NCBI GenBank assembly: GCA_044226525.1
Contig: JBGAGV010000026.1
Span: 1 to 64,000, forward strand
DNA length: 64,000 nt
DNA from: VFJQ01 sp044226525
GTDB taxonomy: Bacteria > Verrucomicrobiota > Verrucomicrobiia > Chthoniobacterales > Chthoniobacteraceae
Direction: 5' to 3'
The translations under genes and the position numbers were made by a program. Position 1 is the stretch's first letter; the number at the start of each line of letters is the position of its first letter. The notes beneath the pieces are model-generated. The model did not search any database. It saw only the letters and a program-made list of their open reading frames with translations, and had not been told where the DNA came from. Below, piece after piece: positions 34,248 to 42,655 of this stretch.

Positions 34248-34309
34248 CGGCTCTCCTGAGCCGAGCTTTTGGGAAGGCGCGCGCCAGAAAACCCGGCTTT
34301 GGAGAGCCG
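34248..34309. repeat. Inverted-repeat region between convergent genes
   Basis: Arms CGGCTCTCC (34248-34256) and GGAGAGCCG (34301-34309) are exact complements. The left arm also forms its own hairpin, CGGCTC-TCCT-GAGCCG (34248-34263). It fills the 71-base gap between convergent genes and may act as a bidirectional terminator or be a dispersed palindromic repeat. Confidence 0.5.
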
Positions 34310-34311
34310 AG

Positions 34312-35067
34312 CTACAAGCCATTGCCAGGCTGCTGTTCCATCTGCGCTCGCATGCGGCAGATGGGGCAATTGTCGCCGGGGCGCGTGTGGAGAAGCTGCT
34401 GCACGTCGGGAACTGGCACGCCTTCGGGAGCGGCGATGCCGAAGATCTGCATCGCCTTGGCGCGCACAAGCGGCTGCCGCAACGCGCGCAGGCGAAGGTC
34501 GGCGTCCTGGGCCAGGGCGAAGGATTTGTCCGGAGCGAGTCGCTTCGCGAGCGCGAGCGCATCGATGGCGGTAGCGACTTCTTTCGGGTCCGGTTCGCGG
34601 CCGAGAAAATCGCGCCACTTCGCGAAGGTGACGTCCTCCAGCAGCAAGAGCGCGGTGAGTTGCGCGGTAGCCCGCGGGAGGTCGTTATTTTGGGCCGAGT
34701 AGTCGAGCAGGGGACTCAACGCCGGCACTGCCTCGACCGAGGCTCGATAAGTTTCCGTTTCGCTGCGATTTGAAAGCGACAACGGAACCGCTGGAAGCGA
34801 GGCCTCGGCAGTCTGGCCCGGCGGAAGTTCGACAGTGGCGGACCGGATCGCCACCAACCGCGCTCCGCTGGGTGCCATCGCGATGAGACCGGACGGAATC
34901 TCGACCGCAACTTTCGTGGGGGATTTGTTGGTCAACCGGACGGTTAGTTCGCTGCGCCCATCACCGTGGATACTGCACGCGAGTTCGGGGGCCGCGAGCG
35001 CATCTCGTAAGGCCATGCCGGGTGCGGATGCGCAGAGCAGCAGGACGGCGGCGAGCGGACGGATCAT
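34312..35067 (-). CDS. Secreted protein of unknown function
   Basis: The protein has 251 residues with signal peptide MIRPLAAVLLLCASAPGMA. Residues about 30-120 look like an immunoglobulin-like beta domain (ELTVRLTNKSPTKVAVEIP), followed by a helical region, and the C-terminus ends with a CPIC motif (DNCPICRMRAQ) that could bind metal or form a disulfide. No known family was recognised. The ATG overlaps the stop of the MauE-like gene by four bases, which places it last in the DUF1573-rhodanese-MauE operon. Confidence 0.7.
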   Translation of the reverse strand: MIRPLAAVLLLCASAPGMALRDALAAPELACSIHGDGRSELTVRLTNKSPTKVAVEIPSGLIAMAPSGARLVAIRSATVELPPGQTAEASLPAVPLSLSNRSETETYRASVEAVPALSPLLDYSAQNNDLPRATAQLTALLLLEDVTFAKWRDFLGREPDPKEVATAIDALALAKRLAPDKSFALAQDADLRLRALRQPLVRAKAMQIFGIAAPEGVPVPDVQQLLHTRPGDNCPICRMRAQMEQQPGNGL

Positions 35068-35495
35068 GGCTTCACCACATTCCGCCTTCGCTCGAACCAG
35101 GCAAGTCCCATCGCGGCAGCAAGCATGGCGCCGTTCAGAGCGAGATGACGCGGAAAGTTCGTGGCGTTATTTTCGTGGCCGAAACAGCCGCAGGTGATGT
35201 CCAGCCCGCGCCACCAAGCGCTGCTGATGGCAGCGATGAAAATCAGCGCAAGCAGGCCGCACAGGCCGATGGCTCCTGCGTAAAGCCGCCGCAGCATGAG
35301 GGCGAAGCCGAGGACAATTTCCAGCCACGGCAGAAACACCGCGAGCACTATCGATACATCCGAGGGCGTGAGTTCGAAGTGGTGAATGTCGAGGTAGAAC
35401 TGCTGCACATCGGCAAGCTTGGCAATGCCCGCATAGACAAAGATGCCGCCGAGGCCGAGCCGCAGTGCCCATTCGATAATCCGTTCCGGCTTCAT
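35064..35495 (-). CDS. MauE/DoxX-like membrane protein
   Basis: The protein has 143 residues from ATG 35495, chosen because it overlaps the rhodanese stop by four bases; the open frame upstream lies within that gene. Four membrane helices are visible (LRLGLGGIFVYAGIAKL, VLAVFLPWLEIVLGFALML, AIGLCGLLALIFIAAIS, GAMLAAAMGLAWF). A CGCFG motif follows helix 3, typical of MauE-type methylamine-utilisation or thiol-redox membrane proteins. It may shuttle reducing power across the membrane to partner proteins of this operon (inference). Confidence 0.8.
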   Translation of the reverse strand: MKPERIIEWALRLGLGGIFVYAGIAKLADVQQFYLDIHHFELTPSDVSIVLAVFLPWLEIVLGFALMLRRLYAGAIGLCGLLALIFIAAISSAWWRGLDITCGCFGHENNATNFPRHLALNGAMLAAAMGLAWFERRRNVVKP

Positions 35496-35905
35496 CGGCG
35501 ATCCCATGCTTCGAACCCGCCGTGGAGCACCCACACCTCGGGAATCTTCATCTCTTCGCGCAAACGCAGTGCCACCGTGGCCGCATTGTCGGCCTCGCTG
35601 TCGCCATAGACGATCACGTGTTTCTCCGGGTCCCATTCGTCGAGGAACTTTGTGACCTGCGTATCCCATTCCTCCGCGGTCAGCGGCAGCGAGCCGGGGA
35701 TATGACGATGGGAAAACTTTGCGGCGGAGCGGGCATCGACCCACAGCCCGTTCGGCCCCCAGGCTTCTGCATTCGCCAATGTCACCTCCCCCGCTTGCAG
35801 CGGCGCATCCGCACGGAATTTCATTTCATGCCAGCCGGTCCACGCCGCGGGCGCGAGCGCGAGCAAGCACAGGAACAGGCCTTCGCGGAGGGCGCGCGAG
35901 ATCAC
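35492..35905 (-). CDS. Secreted rhodanese-like domain protein lacking the active-site Cys
   Basis: The protein has 137 residues with a leader (MISRALREGLFLCLLALAPAAW). WVDARSAAKFSHRHIPGSLPL is the rhodanese CH2A-type motif. In the active-site loop (HVIVYGDSEADNAATVALRLRE) the position normally held by Cys is occupied by Asp and no Cys is nearby, so sulfurtransferase activity is unlikely. It is translationally coupled on both sides (four-base overlaps) to DUF1573 and MauE-like genes. Confidence 0.82.
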   Translation of the reverse strand: MISRALREGLFLCLLALAPAAWTGWHEMKFRADAPLQAGEVTLANAEAWGPNGLWVDARSAAKFSHRHIPGSLPLTAEEWDTQVTKFLDEWDPEKHVIVYGDSEADNAATVALRLREEMKIPEVWVLHGGFEAWDRR

Positions 35906-36543
35906 TTGATGCGCGCGAAAAGCCGGTAGCTGCGCGGAGCGTCGGGAGGGAAATCGGTCACGATAGTCAACTCTGCCGCGAGCTTCGCTGCCGTGTCCGC
36001 AGGTTTTACACTCACGACGTATTCCTTGCCGGGCGTCACCGCTTCCACCTTTGCGCTGACGCGAGGGTCAGACGAGGTGACACTATTGATGCCGATCTTT
36101 TGGCCATCCGGTGTCGTAAGTTTTACTGTCTTCGTCTCGCCGGGATCACCGACCCTCCAATAGACCAGCGCCGGCGTGACGGTGAGTGGGTCGTGGATGA
36201 AGACGCGCAGATCAAGCATCTGCTCGCGGCCATCATCGGTGGTGACACCGATGATTTTGCGCGACGGTCCGCGCCTGCTTCCGAAAGTGAACTTCACGTT
36301 GATCTCGCCGCTCTCGCCGGGGGCGAAGGTGTTTTTCGCAAGCTTCGCCGTGGTGCATCCACAGGAGGTTTTGACGCGCTTCACTGTCACGGGGGCCGCG
36401 CCGATGTTCTTGAAAGCGAACTTTGCCTCGACGTGCCCGTCTTCCGGCACGCGATGAAACTCCTGCACCGGCTTTTCCCACGTCAGATCCGCATGGGCGA
36501 GGGTAGAGGCAGCGGCGAAAGTGATGAACGCGCGAGTGAGCAT
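35902..36543 (-). CDS. Secreted DUF1573 protein
   Basis: The protein has 213 residues from ATG 36543 (MLTRAFITFAAASTLAHA, a signal peptide); a Met 48 bases upstream is less likely. FAFKNIGAAPVTVKRVKTSCGCTTAKL is the diagnostic DUF1573 segment with the SCGCT motif; two Ig-like beta domains follow. The family is common in Bacteroidetes and verrucomicrobial surface or periplasmic proteins, with unknown function. It is the first gene of the run DUF1573, rhodanese-like, MauE-like, unknown. Confidence 0.85.
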   Translation of the reverse strand: MLTRAFITFAAASTLAHADLTWEKPVQEFHRVPEDGHVEAKFAFKNIGAAPVTVKRVKTSCGCTTAKLAKNTFAPGESGEINVKFTFGSRRGPSRKIIGVTTDDGREQMLDLRVFIHDPLTVTPALVYWRVGDPGETKTVKLTTPDGQKIGINSVTSSDPRVSAKVEAVTPGKEYVVSVKPADTAAKLAAELTIVTDFPPDAPRSYRLFARIK

Positions 36544-36594
36544 GGCGGAAGAGATAAAGCGAGCGGGAGCGCCTGCCAAGACGGATGACACGGC

Positions 36595-37656
36595 CTACTT
36601 GGGCCGCGCCAGCATGAGCCCGCTTTCCTGCGGCTGCCAGCGGTAGCCGAAGCTGAAGCCCATCGGGAGTGGCGCGGCGGTGCGATAGGCTTCGGCAAGG
36701 TCGGGTTGATAGTGCTGTTTGAAGGTATCGATTGGGCCGGGGTAGTGGCCGCAGAAGCGAAGCTGCCATTTCGTCCGGTCGAACGCGCGGAGTGGAATGG
36801 CACTGTCGTCCTGCACGATGAGGTCGCTGTGCGAGAAAACGAAATCGCGCACGCGCTCGAAGCCGCCTTCGGGAATCAGATACGACGCCGCCTTCAGCAG
36901 AGACGAGCCACGGCCGAGGGAGTCGCAGAACTTGAGCACCGCGTCGTTCCTGCGAAGCATGTCGTCTGCGAGGTCGGCCTCGATGTAGTAGAGCTTCTGC
37001 GCGCGACCGTGCGGGCCGAAGAGTGAAATCTTCACGCCGCGTGAAGCGGGTTTCGTTTCTGTGGTGATCGCACCGGATTTATCGAGACCTATCAGCTCCA
37101 CCGATTCGATTTTGCATCCTGCCCGCGCTGCGAAGACGAGCAGCACCGGCAGCGTGCCGGTGAACTGCGTCTGCGTCAGATCGGTCCGCATGTCCTTCGT
37201 GATGAAAAATGACCAGCTGAGCACTGCGTTCATTGTCTTGTGCAGATTCATTAGCGCCGGCCCAAGTTGCCCGGCTGGGATCTTCTCAATATCGGGCATG
37301 GCGCCGACTGGCTCCCGGGCGACGAGCACGTAATTCTCCGCGTTTGGCCAGAGCGCCTGTGCATGTAGAAAGTCCGGGCCGCTGAAGAAGTAGAAGACGT
37401 TTTCCTTCGGATTTTGATACTGCGGGGCGAGATAGGTCGGCGCCCACGCCAACATTTTCGACAACGAGCGCTTCTCGAACTGCCGCCACGCGTCGTCGAA
37501 TTCCATCGCGTGCTGGACCCAATGCGCCTGTCCGGCGACGGCTTCGAGGGAGCTTCCGTGCATCGGAAGTCCGGCGAGGAAGCGCGCGGTTTCATCCGGG
37601 GTGGCGGCGCGAACGGTGACGAGAAGCGCAAGGAAGACGGCGAGACGAAGGAGCAT
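36595..37656 (-). CDS. Secreted protein of unknown function
   Basis: The protein has 353 residues with signal peptide MLLRLAVFLALLVTVRA. Recognisable stretches are ENVFYFFSGPDFLHAQALWP, NYVLVAREPVGAMPDI, QLRFCGHYPGPIDTFKQHYQ and FSFGYRW. It has no membrane segment or known catalytic motif. It is encoded upstream of the DUF1573 gene on the same strand, 51 bases away, and may share its transcript. No family name could be assigned. Confidence 0.7.
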   Translation of the reverse strand: MLLRLAVFLALLVTVRAATPDETARFLAGLPMHGSSLEAVAGQAHWVQHAMEFDDAWRQFEKRSLSKMLAWAPTYLAPQYQNPKENVFYFFSGPDFLHAQALWPNAENYVLVAREPVGAMPDIEKIPAGQLGPALMNLHKTMNAVLSWSFFITKDMRTDLTQTQFTGTLPVLLVFAARAGCKIESVELIGLDKSGAITTETKPASRGVKISLFGPHGRAQKLYYIEADLADDMLRRNDAVLKFCDSLGRGSSLLKAASYLIPEGGFERVRDFVFSHSDLIVQDDSAIPLRAFDRTKWQLRFCGHYPGPIDTFKQHYQPDLAEAYRTAAPLPMGFSFGYRWQPQESGLMLARPK

Positions 37657-37707
37657 GACGCAGCGACTGTTACCCGGCGCCCGAACTTGTCACCTCGCAA
37701 CTTCAGT

Positions 37708-40700
37708 TCAGGCTGAAGCGTGGGCCGGGACGAGTTTCGGAGAGGGGCGATGCGGTTTGGGTGGCTCGCTTCTCACTTCCTTTGCGCCGAACAAACGCTC
37801 GAAGTAGATATAAATGACCGGCGTGATGTAGAGTGTGAGCAATTGCGAAACGACAAGCCCGCCCACTACGGCGATGCCGAGCGGGCGGCGCGCATCGGCG
37901 CCAGCCCCCAGGCCAATGGCGATGGGTAAGGTGCCCATCAGTGCGGCCATGGTGGTCATCATGATCGGACGAAAACGAATAAGGCACGCCTCGTAGATGG
38001 CATCAGCCGGTGCTTTGTTTTCTTTCCGCTGGGCCTCGAGTGCGAAGTCGATCATCATGATCGCGTTCTTTTTGACGATGCCGATGAGCATGAGGATGCC
38101 CACGAAGCCATACACGTTCAGTTCCAGCCCGAAGAGCCACAGCGCGATGAGCGCTCCAAAGCCCGCCGACGGCAGACCGGAAAGAATGGTGATCGGGTGA
38201 ATGAAGCTTTCGTAGAGAATTCCAAGCACGAGGTAGATGACGAGCACCGCCATCAGCAGGAGCAGACCGAGGCCTTGTAGCGACGATTGAAATGCCTGCG
38301 CCGCTCCTTGGAAACTGGTTGTGATCGTGTCGGGAATCTCCGGCTTTACTGCGGCCTCGACCTTGGTGATGGCCTCGCCGAGCGAGAGCCCGTTGCTCAG
38401 GTTGAACGAAAGCGTCACGGCGGGGAGCTGGCCGAGGTGCTGCACGGTCAACGGGCCGGTATTGCGATCGATTTTCGTGACCGCGCTGAGCGGCACCAGC
38501 TTTCCATTCGTAGAACGAATGTAGAGAGTCGTGAGGTCCACCGAGTCCTGCTGATACTTGGGCAATACCTCGACGATGACCTGATATTGATTCGTCGGCG
38601 TGTAGATCGTCGAGACCTGCCGCGAGCTGTAGGCGTTCGACAGCGCGGTCTGCACTTGCGCGGCCGTGATTCCAAGCGCGCTGGCCCGGTCGCGATCGAT
38701 CGTGACAAAGACTTGCGGATTGGTTATCTGGAGGTCGCTGGTCACGTCCGTCAGCCCGGGAATCTGACGCATCTTGCCTTCGACTTTGGCGGCGACGGAA
38801 TAGAGATCTTCCAGGTTCGGTCCGGAGAGCACGAATTGGTAGAGGCTCTTGGTCAGGCTGCCGCCGATTCGGATGGAGGGCACGATCTGAGGGAAGACGC
38901 GCAGCCCCGGAATCTGCGCGAGCTTTGGGCGCAGGTCTGCGATGATGGCATCCGCTGACGGTCGTTGATTACGCGGCTTGAGGTTCATGAACAGTCGCCC
39001 GGTGTTCGCGGTCGAATTCGAGCCACCTACGCCGATGGATGACATGAACCCTTCGACGTGTGGGTTCTGCAGCACGATGGCCGCCGCCTGCTGTTGCAAC
39101 TCTGCCATTTTCTCAAACGACACGCCTTGGATCGCTTCCGTGAAGGCAAAGACCTGCCCGGTGTCTTCGTTAGGGATGAAGCCCTTCGGCAAAACCACAA
39201 ACATCGATGCGGTCGCCACCACCGAGCCGATGGCCACGAGCAGCACGAGGAAACGATGCTGCAGTGACACCTTGAGCGTGCGTTCGTAAAGGCGCAGCAT
39301 CCCGTCGAAGACCTTTTCGCTCACTTGGTAGAGTTTGCCCGGCTTTGACTGGGAATGTGCCTTGAGAAAACGCGAGCAGAGCATCGGCGTGAGCGAGAGC
39401 GAAATGAAACCGGATACGAGAATCGCGACGCCGATCACGATGGCGAACTCGTTCAACAACCGCCCGAGGATGCCGCCCATGAACAGCACAGGGATGAACA
39501 CCGCCGCGAGAGAGATCGTCATCGAAATGATGGTGAACCCGATTTCGCGTGACCCTTTCAACGCTGCGTCGAACGGCTTCTCTCCCAGTTCGATGTGCCG
39601 CACGATGTTTTCCAGGACCACGATGGCATCATCGACCACGAATCCGACCGCTAGCGTAAGCGCGAGCAACGAGAAGTTATCCACGCTGAACCCGAGCACG
39701 TGCATGACCATGAACGTGCCGATGACCGAGAGTGGCATGGCGACCGAGGGGATGATCGTGGCCCGCACGTTGCGCAGGAAGAGGAAGATCACCATGACCA
39801 CGAGCGCGATGGCGAGCAAGAGGGTGAACTCGACGTCGTGCACCGACTCTCGAATGGAGAGCGATTTGTCGGAGAGAATTTCGAGACGCACCGAGGGCGG
39901 AATCTGCGCGCGAAAAGTGGGAAGAAGATTTTTGACCGCATCGACCACGGCCACCGTGTTCATGCCCGGCTGTTTCTGCACCGCCAGCACGATGCCGCGC
40001 GTGTCACGGAACCAGCTCGCGATCTTGTCGTTCTCCACGCTGTCGATGACATGCCCGAGCTGCGCGAGCCGCACCGGAGCACCGTTGCGATAAGCGACGA
40101 TCAATTTGCGGAAAGCCGCCGCGTCCATCAACTGCCCGCTCGATTGAACCGTCGAGGCTTGAGTCGGTCCTTGCAACGTGCCCGTCGGCAGGTTCACGTT
40201 GCCGCTCTGCATAGCCGTGACGACTTCATCAAGGCCGATGCCGCGAGTGGCGAGTTCTCTGGGGTCGAGTTGTGCGCGCACCGCATATTTCTGCGGGCCA
40301 AAGATGCTCACCTGCGCAACCCCCGGGGTCGTCGAAATACGCTGAGCCAGCAGCGTGTCGGCATACTCGTTCACCTCCGAGAGCTTCAGGGTAGGGGACA
40401 TGAGCGCCAGATAGAGGATCGGAGAGTCGGCCGGGTTCACCTTCTTGTAAGAAGGAGGACTGGGCATGTCCCGCGGCAGGAGCTTTTGCGCGGCTACGAT
40501 GGCGCTTTGCACATCCTGTGCGGCGGCATCGATGTCGCGCTGGAGATTGAATTGCAGGGTGATGCTCGTGGTGCCGAGTGCACTCGATGACGTCATCGAG
40601 TCGATGCCCGCGATGGTGCTGAACTGCTGCTCCAGTGGCGTCGCTACCGATGACGCCATCGTCTCTGGACTGGCGCCGGGCACGGTAGCACTTACTTGGA

Positions 40701-40833
40701 TGGTGGGGAAATCCACGTTCGGCAGATCGGATACCGGCAGTCCGCGGAAGGCAAACAGCCCAAAGCCGAGGATGCCAGCCATCACCAGCGTGGTCATGAC
40801 CGGGCGGCGAATGAATGGCTCGGAAATGCTCAC
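37708..40833 (-). CDS. RND efflux transporter permease (HAE1/MdtB-type)
   Basis: The protein has 1041 residues, the usual size for the family. It begins MSISEPFIRRPVMTTLVMAGILG and has two sets of six membrane helices separated by two large periplasmic loops. VVDDAIVVLENIVRH in helix 4 carries the proton-relay Asp pair, and MGGILGRLLNEFAI and IGIVKKNAIMMIDFALEAQR are conserved RND motifs. It exports drugs or other hydrophobic compounds using the proton gradient. Its ATG overlaps the adaptor gene's stop by four bases. No outer-membrane factor gene is nearby. Confidence 0.94.
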   Translation of the reverse strand: MSISEPFIRRPVMTTLVMAGILGFGLFAFRGLPVSDLPNVDFPTIQVSATVPGASPETMASSVATPLEQQFSTIAGIDSMTSSSALGTTSITLQFNLQRDIDAAAQDVQSAIVAAQKLLPRDMPSPPSYKKVNPADSPILYLALMSPTLKLSEVNEYADTLLAQRISTTPGVAQVSIFGPQKYAVRAQLDPRELATRGIGLDEVVTAMQSGNVNLPTGTLQGPTQASTVQSSGQLMDAAAFRKLIVAYRNGAPVRLAQLGHVIDSVENDKIASWFRDTRGIVLAVQKQPGMNTVAVVDAVKNLLPTFRAQIPPSVRLEILSDKSLSIRESVHDVEFTLLLAIALVVMVIFLFLRNVRATIIPSVAMPLSVIGTFMVMHVLGFSVDNFSLLALTLAVGFVVDDAIVVLENIVRHIELGEKPFDAALKGSREIGFTIISMTISLAAVFIPVLFMGGILGRLLNEFAIVIGVAILVSGFISLSLTPMLCSRFLKAHSQSKPGKLYQVSEKVFDGMLRLYERTLKVSLQHRFLVLLVAIGSVVATASMFVVLPKGFIPNEDTGQVFAFTEAIQGVSFEKMAELQQQAAAIVLQNPHVEGFMSSIGVGGSNSTANTGRLFMNLKPRNQRPSADAIIADLRPKLAQIPGLRVFPQIVPSIRIGGSLTKSLYQFVLSGPNLEDLYSVAAKVEGKMRQIPGLTDVTSDLQITNPQVFVTIDRDRASALGITAAQVQTALSNAYSSRQVSTIYTPTNQYQVIVEVLPKYQQDSVDLTTLYIRSTNGKLVPLSAVTKIDRNTGPLTVQHLGQLPAVTLSFNLSNGLSLGEAITKVEAAVKPEIPDTITTSFQGAAQAFQSSLQGLGLLLLMAVLVIYLVLGILYESFIHPITILSGLPSAGFGALIALWLFGLELNVYGFVGILMLIGIVKKNAIMMIDFALEAQRKENKAPADAIYEACLIRFRPIMMTTMAALMGTLPIAIGLGAGADARRPLGIAVVGGLVVSQLLTLYITPVIYIYFERLFGAKEVRSEPPKPHRPSPKLVPAHASA

Positions 40834-41963
40834 AAACTTCCTCCTTTGGCGACCGCGATCGGTTGCTGCGCCGGCGGCTTGATGATCACCTTCGAGCCCG
40901 GCATTAACCGTGACTGTCCGTTAATGACGACCTTCTCGCCGGGTTCGACGCCTTTCTCGATAATCGCTTCCTGTCCCAGCGTGCGAGCCACCGTGACGGG
41001 TCGCAACTCCACCGAGTTGTCCGATTTCACCACGAAGATCTGCGAGCCCTTCTGTCCGACGGTGATCGCAGAGGCCGGCACGACGGTCACGCCGGGATCG
41101 GTTCGCAGGTGCAGGAAGACATCGACGAACGCCCCGGGCCACAGCGCCTGATCATCGTTCGCAAAGGTCGCTTTTAGCGTGATCGTGCCGGTCGTCATGT
41201 CGACGGTGTTGTCGATGAAACTGAGTTCGCCATCGGCGAGTGGTTGGCCGGATTTCGGGTCGAGTGCGCTGACGCGGAGCTTTTTTTGGGCCTGGCCTTT
41301 GCGGATGTCGGCGAGGTGTTGCTCGGGAACCGAGAAGGTCACGTAGATCGGCGCGATCTGATTGATGGTGACCATTGGGGTGTCGGCGTTCTCCTTGATT
41401 AGATTTCCCGCCTGCACCTTGAGAGCGCCGGTGCGGCCGTCGATGGGCGATTCGATTGTCGCGTAGCCGAGTCGCACACGGGCAATTTCGACCAGCGCTT
41501 CATCGGCCTTTACGGTGGCGTCAGCCGCGTCGGCAGTGGACCGCATCTGATCGAGCTGCTCCTTCGAGATGGCACCCTTGTTCCCGAGTTCGTTGTTCCG
41601 CTCGGCGTCGCGGCGCGCATTCGCCGCGGCCACACGGTCGCGAGCGAGATTCGCTTCGGCCTGGGCAAGTTGCACGGCGTAGAGCTTTGGCTGAATGGTG
41701 AAGAGCAGGTCGCCCTTTTTGACATCCTGCCCCTCAGTGAAATTGACGGACACCAATTCTCCCGCGACCTGCGCTTTGATGCCGACGGTCGCGATCGACT
41801 CGACGTTGCCGATGGCGCGCAGATCCAGCGGCATGTCCTTCTTGACTACTTCGCCGATATTGACCGGCACGGGCGCACCGCCGCCAGGTGGTCCTCCGGG
41901 CTTTGGTTTTTTCGAACATCCCGCCACAAGGGCGAAGACAAGGCAGATCGTGAGGAGGCGCAT
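40830..41963 (-). CDS. RND efflux periplasmic adaptor lipoprotein (MFP, MdtA-like)
   Basis: The protein has 377 residues with lipobox LVAGC at residues 12-16, so it is anchored by lipid. VGIKAQVAGELVSVNFTEGQDVKKGDLLF is the first half of the biotinyl-lipoyl-like domain, RLGYATIESPIDGRTGALKVQAGN the second; a coiled-coil hairpin lies between. A beta-barrel and a membrane-proximal domain (VVPASAITVGQKGSQIFVV) follow. It links the permease encoded next to it to an outer-membrane channel. It lies three bases after marR. Confidence 0.93.
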   Translation of the reverse strand: MRLLTICLVFALVAGCSKKPKPGGPPGGGAPVPVNIGEVVKKDMPLDLRAIGNVESIATVGIKAQVAGELVSVNFTEGQDVKKGDLLFTIQPKLYAVQLAQAEANLARDRVAAANARRDAERNNELGNKGAISKEQLDQMRSTADAADATVKADEALVEIARVRLGYATIESPIDGRTGALKVQAGNLIKENADTPMVTINQIAPIYVTFSVPEQHLADIRKGQAQKKLRVSALDPKSGQPLADGELSFIDNTVDMTTGTITLKATFANDDQALWPGAFVDVFLHLRTDPGVTVVPASAITVGQKGSQIFVVKSDNSVELRPVTVARTLGQEAIIEKGVEPGEKVVINGQSRLMPGSKVIIKPPAQQPIAVAKGGSL

Positions 41964-41966
41964 GAT

Positions 41967-42458
41967 TCAGGACGCACGAGTGGAGCGTTTGGGTTTCGAG
42001 GTCGGGGGACGCGTCTCGGGAGGGTCTTCGGAAAAAACGGTGTGGAGCGATTTCATCGCGCGGGCAATCCAGCCACGCTCGACAGGACCAAGGAGCGACA
42101 TGCGTTCTGCCAAAAAATCGGCACTCGCCTTTAGCGCGGTCGCATATTTCCGACGTCCTGCCGCAGTGAGGGTGAGGGCCACCTTGCGGCGGTCGCGTGG
42201 ATCGATTTCGCGTCGGGCGAATCCTTCCACCACCAGCACCTCGATCAGTTTCGAAGCGGCGGGCAAGGTCAGCGCAAGGAAGTTCGCCACGTCGCCGAGC
42301 ATTGCGTTCTTATTTCGTCCGAGAAATGCGAGGGCGCGAAACTGCGCCACGGAAAGCTCCGGGCTGCTATGGCTGCGGACCCTGGCGCGAATGACCCGCA
42401 TCATCAACGGCACGACTTCGAGGAGCTCGTTCGCGCATTGGAGAGGCGAGGTGTCCAT
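41967..42458 (-). CDS. MarR-family transcriptional regulator
   Basis: The protein has 163 residues. The winged HTH spans about 35-110 (SVAQFRALAFLGRNKNAMLGDVANFLALTLPAASKLIEVL, then REIDPRDRRKVALTLTAAGRRKY with the typical wing D-x-R-D-x-R). The C-terminus is basic and Pro-rich. It is the first gene of the MarR-adaptor-permease operon and should repress it until a toxic ligand binds. An imperfect inverted repeat sits directly before its ATG (42460-42494). Confidence 0.92.
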   Translation of the reverse strand: MDTSPLQCANELLEVVPLMMRVIRARVRSHSSPELSVAQFRALAFLGRNKNAMLGDVANFLALTLPAASKLIEVLVVEGFARREIDPRDRRKVALTLTAAGRRKYATALKASADFLAERMSLLGPVERGWIARAMKSLHTVFSEDPPETRPPTSKPKRSTRAS

Positions 42459-42459
42459 A

Positions 42460-42494
42460 TAGTTGATACCCGAAATAGTGTCGCAAGTTAACTA
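42460..42494. promoter_or_regulatory. Possible MarR operator before the efflux operon
   Basis: TAGTTGA (42460-42466) and the complement of TCAACTA-like TTAACTA (42488-42494) form an inverted repeat with one mismatch around a 21-base centre; the right arm is part of the palindrome AGTTAACT. The position next to the marR ATG (42458) fits autorepression, but the match is weak and the promoter itself was not located. Confidence 0.3.
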
Positions 42495-42655
42495 AATGGC
42501 AACCCGACGAAACGGTCGTAAAAACACGCAAATATCGACGTTTTGTGGCGCTTCGCCTTACGTGGTTGTGCGGCCTTCCACGGAGGGGAGGTGGCGCAAC
42601 GCGACAGATCGCCCCGCTAGTTGCAGGAAATGCGGGCAGAATTGCCCGCGTTGCT

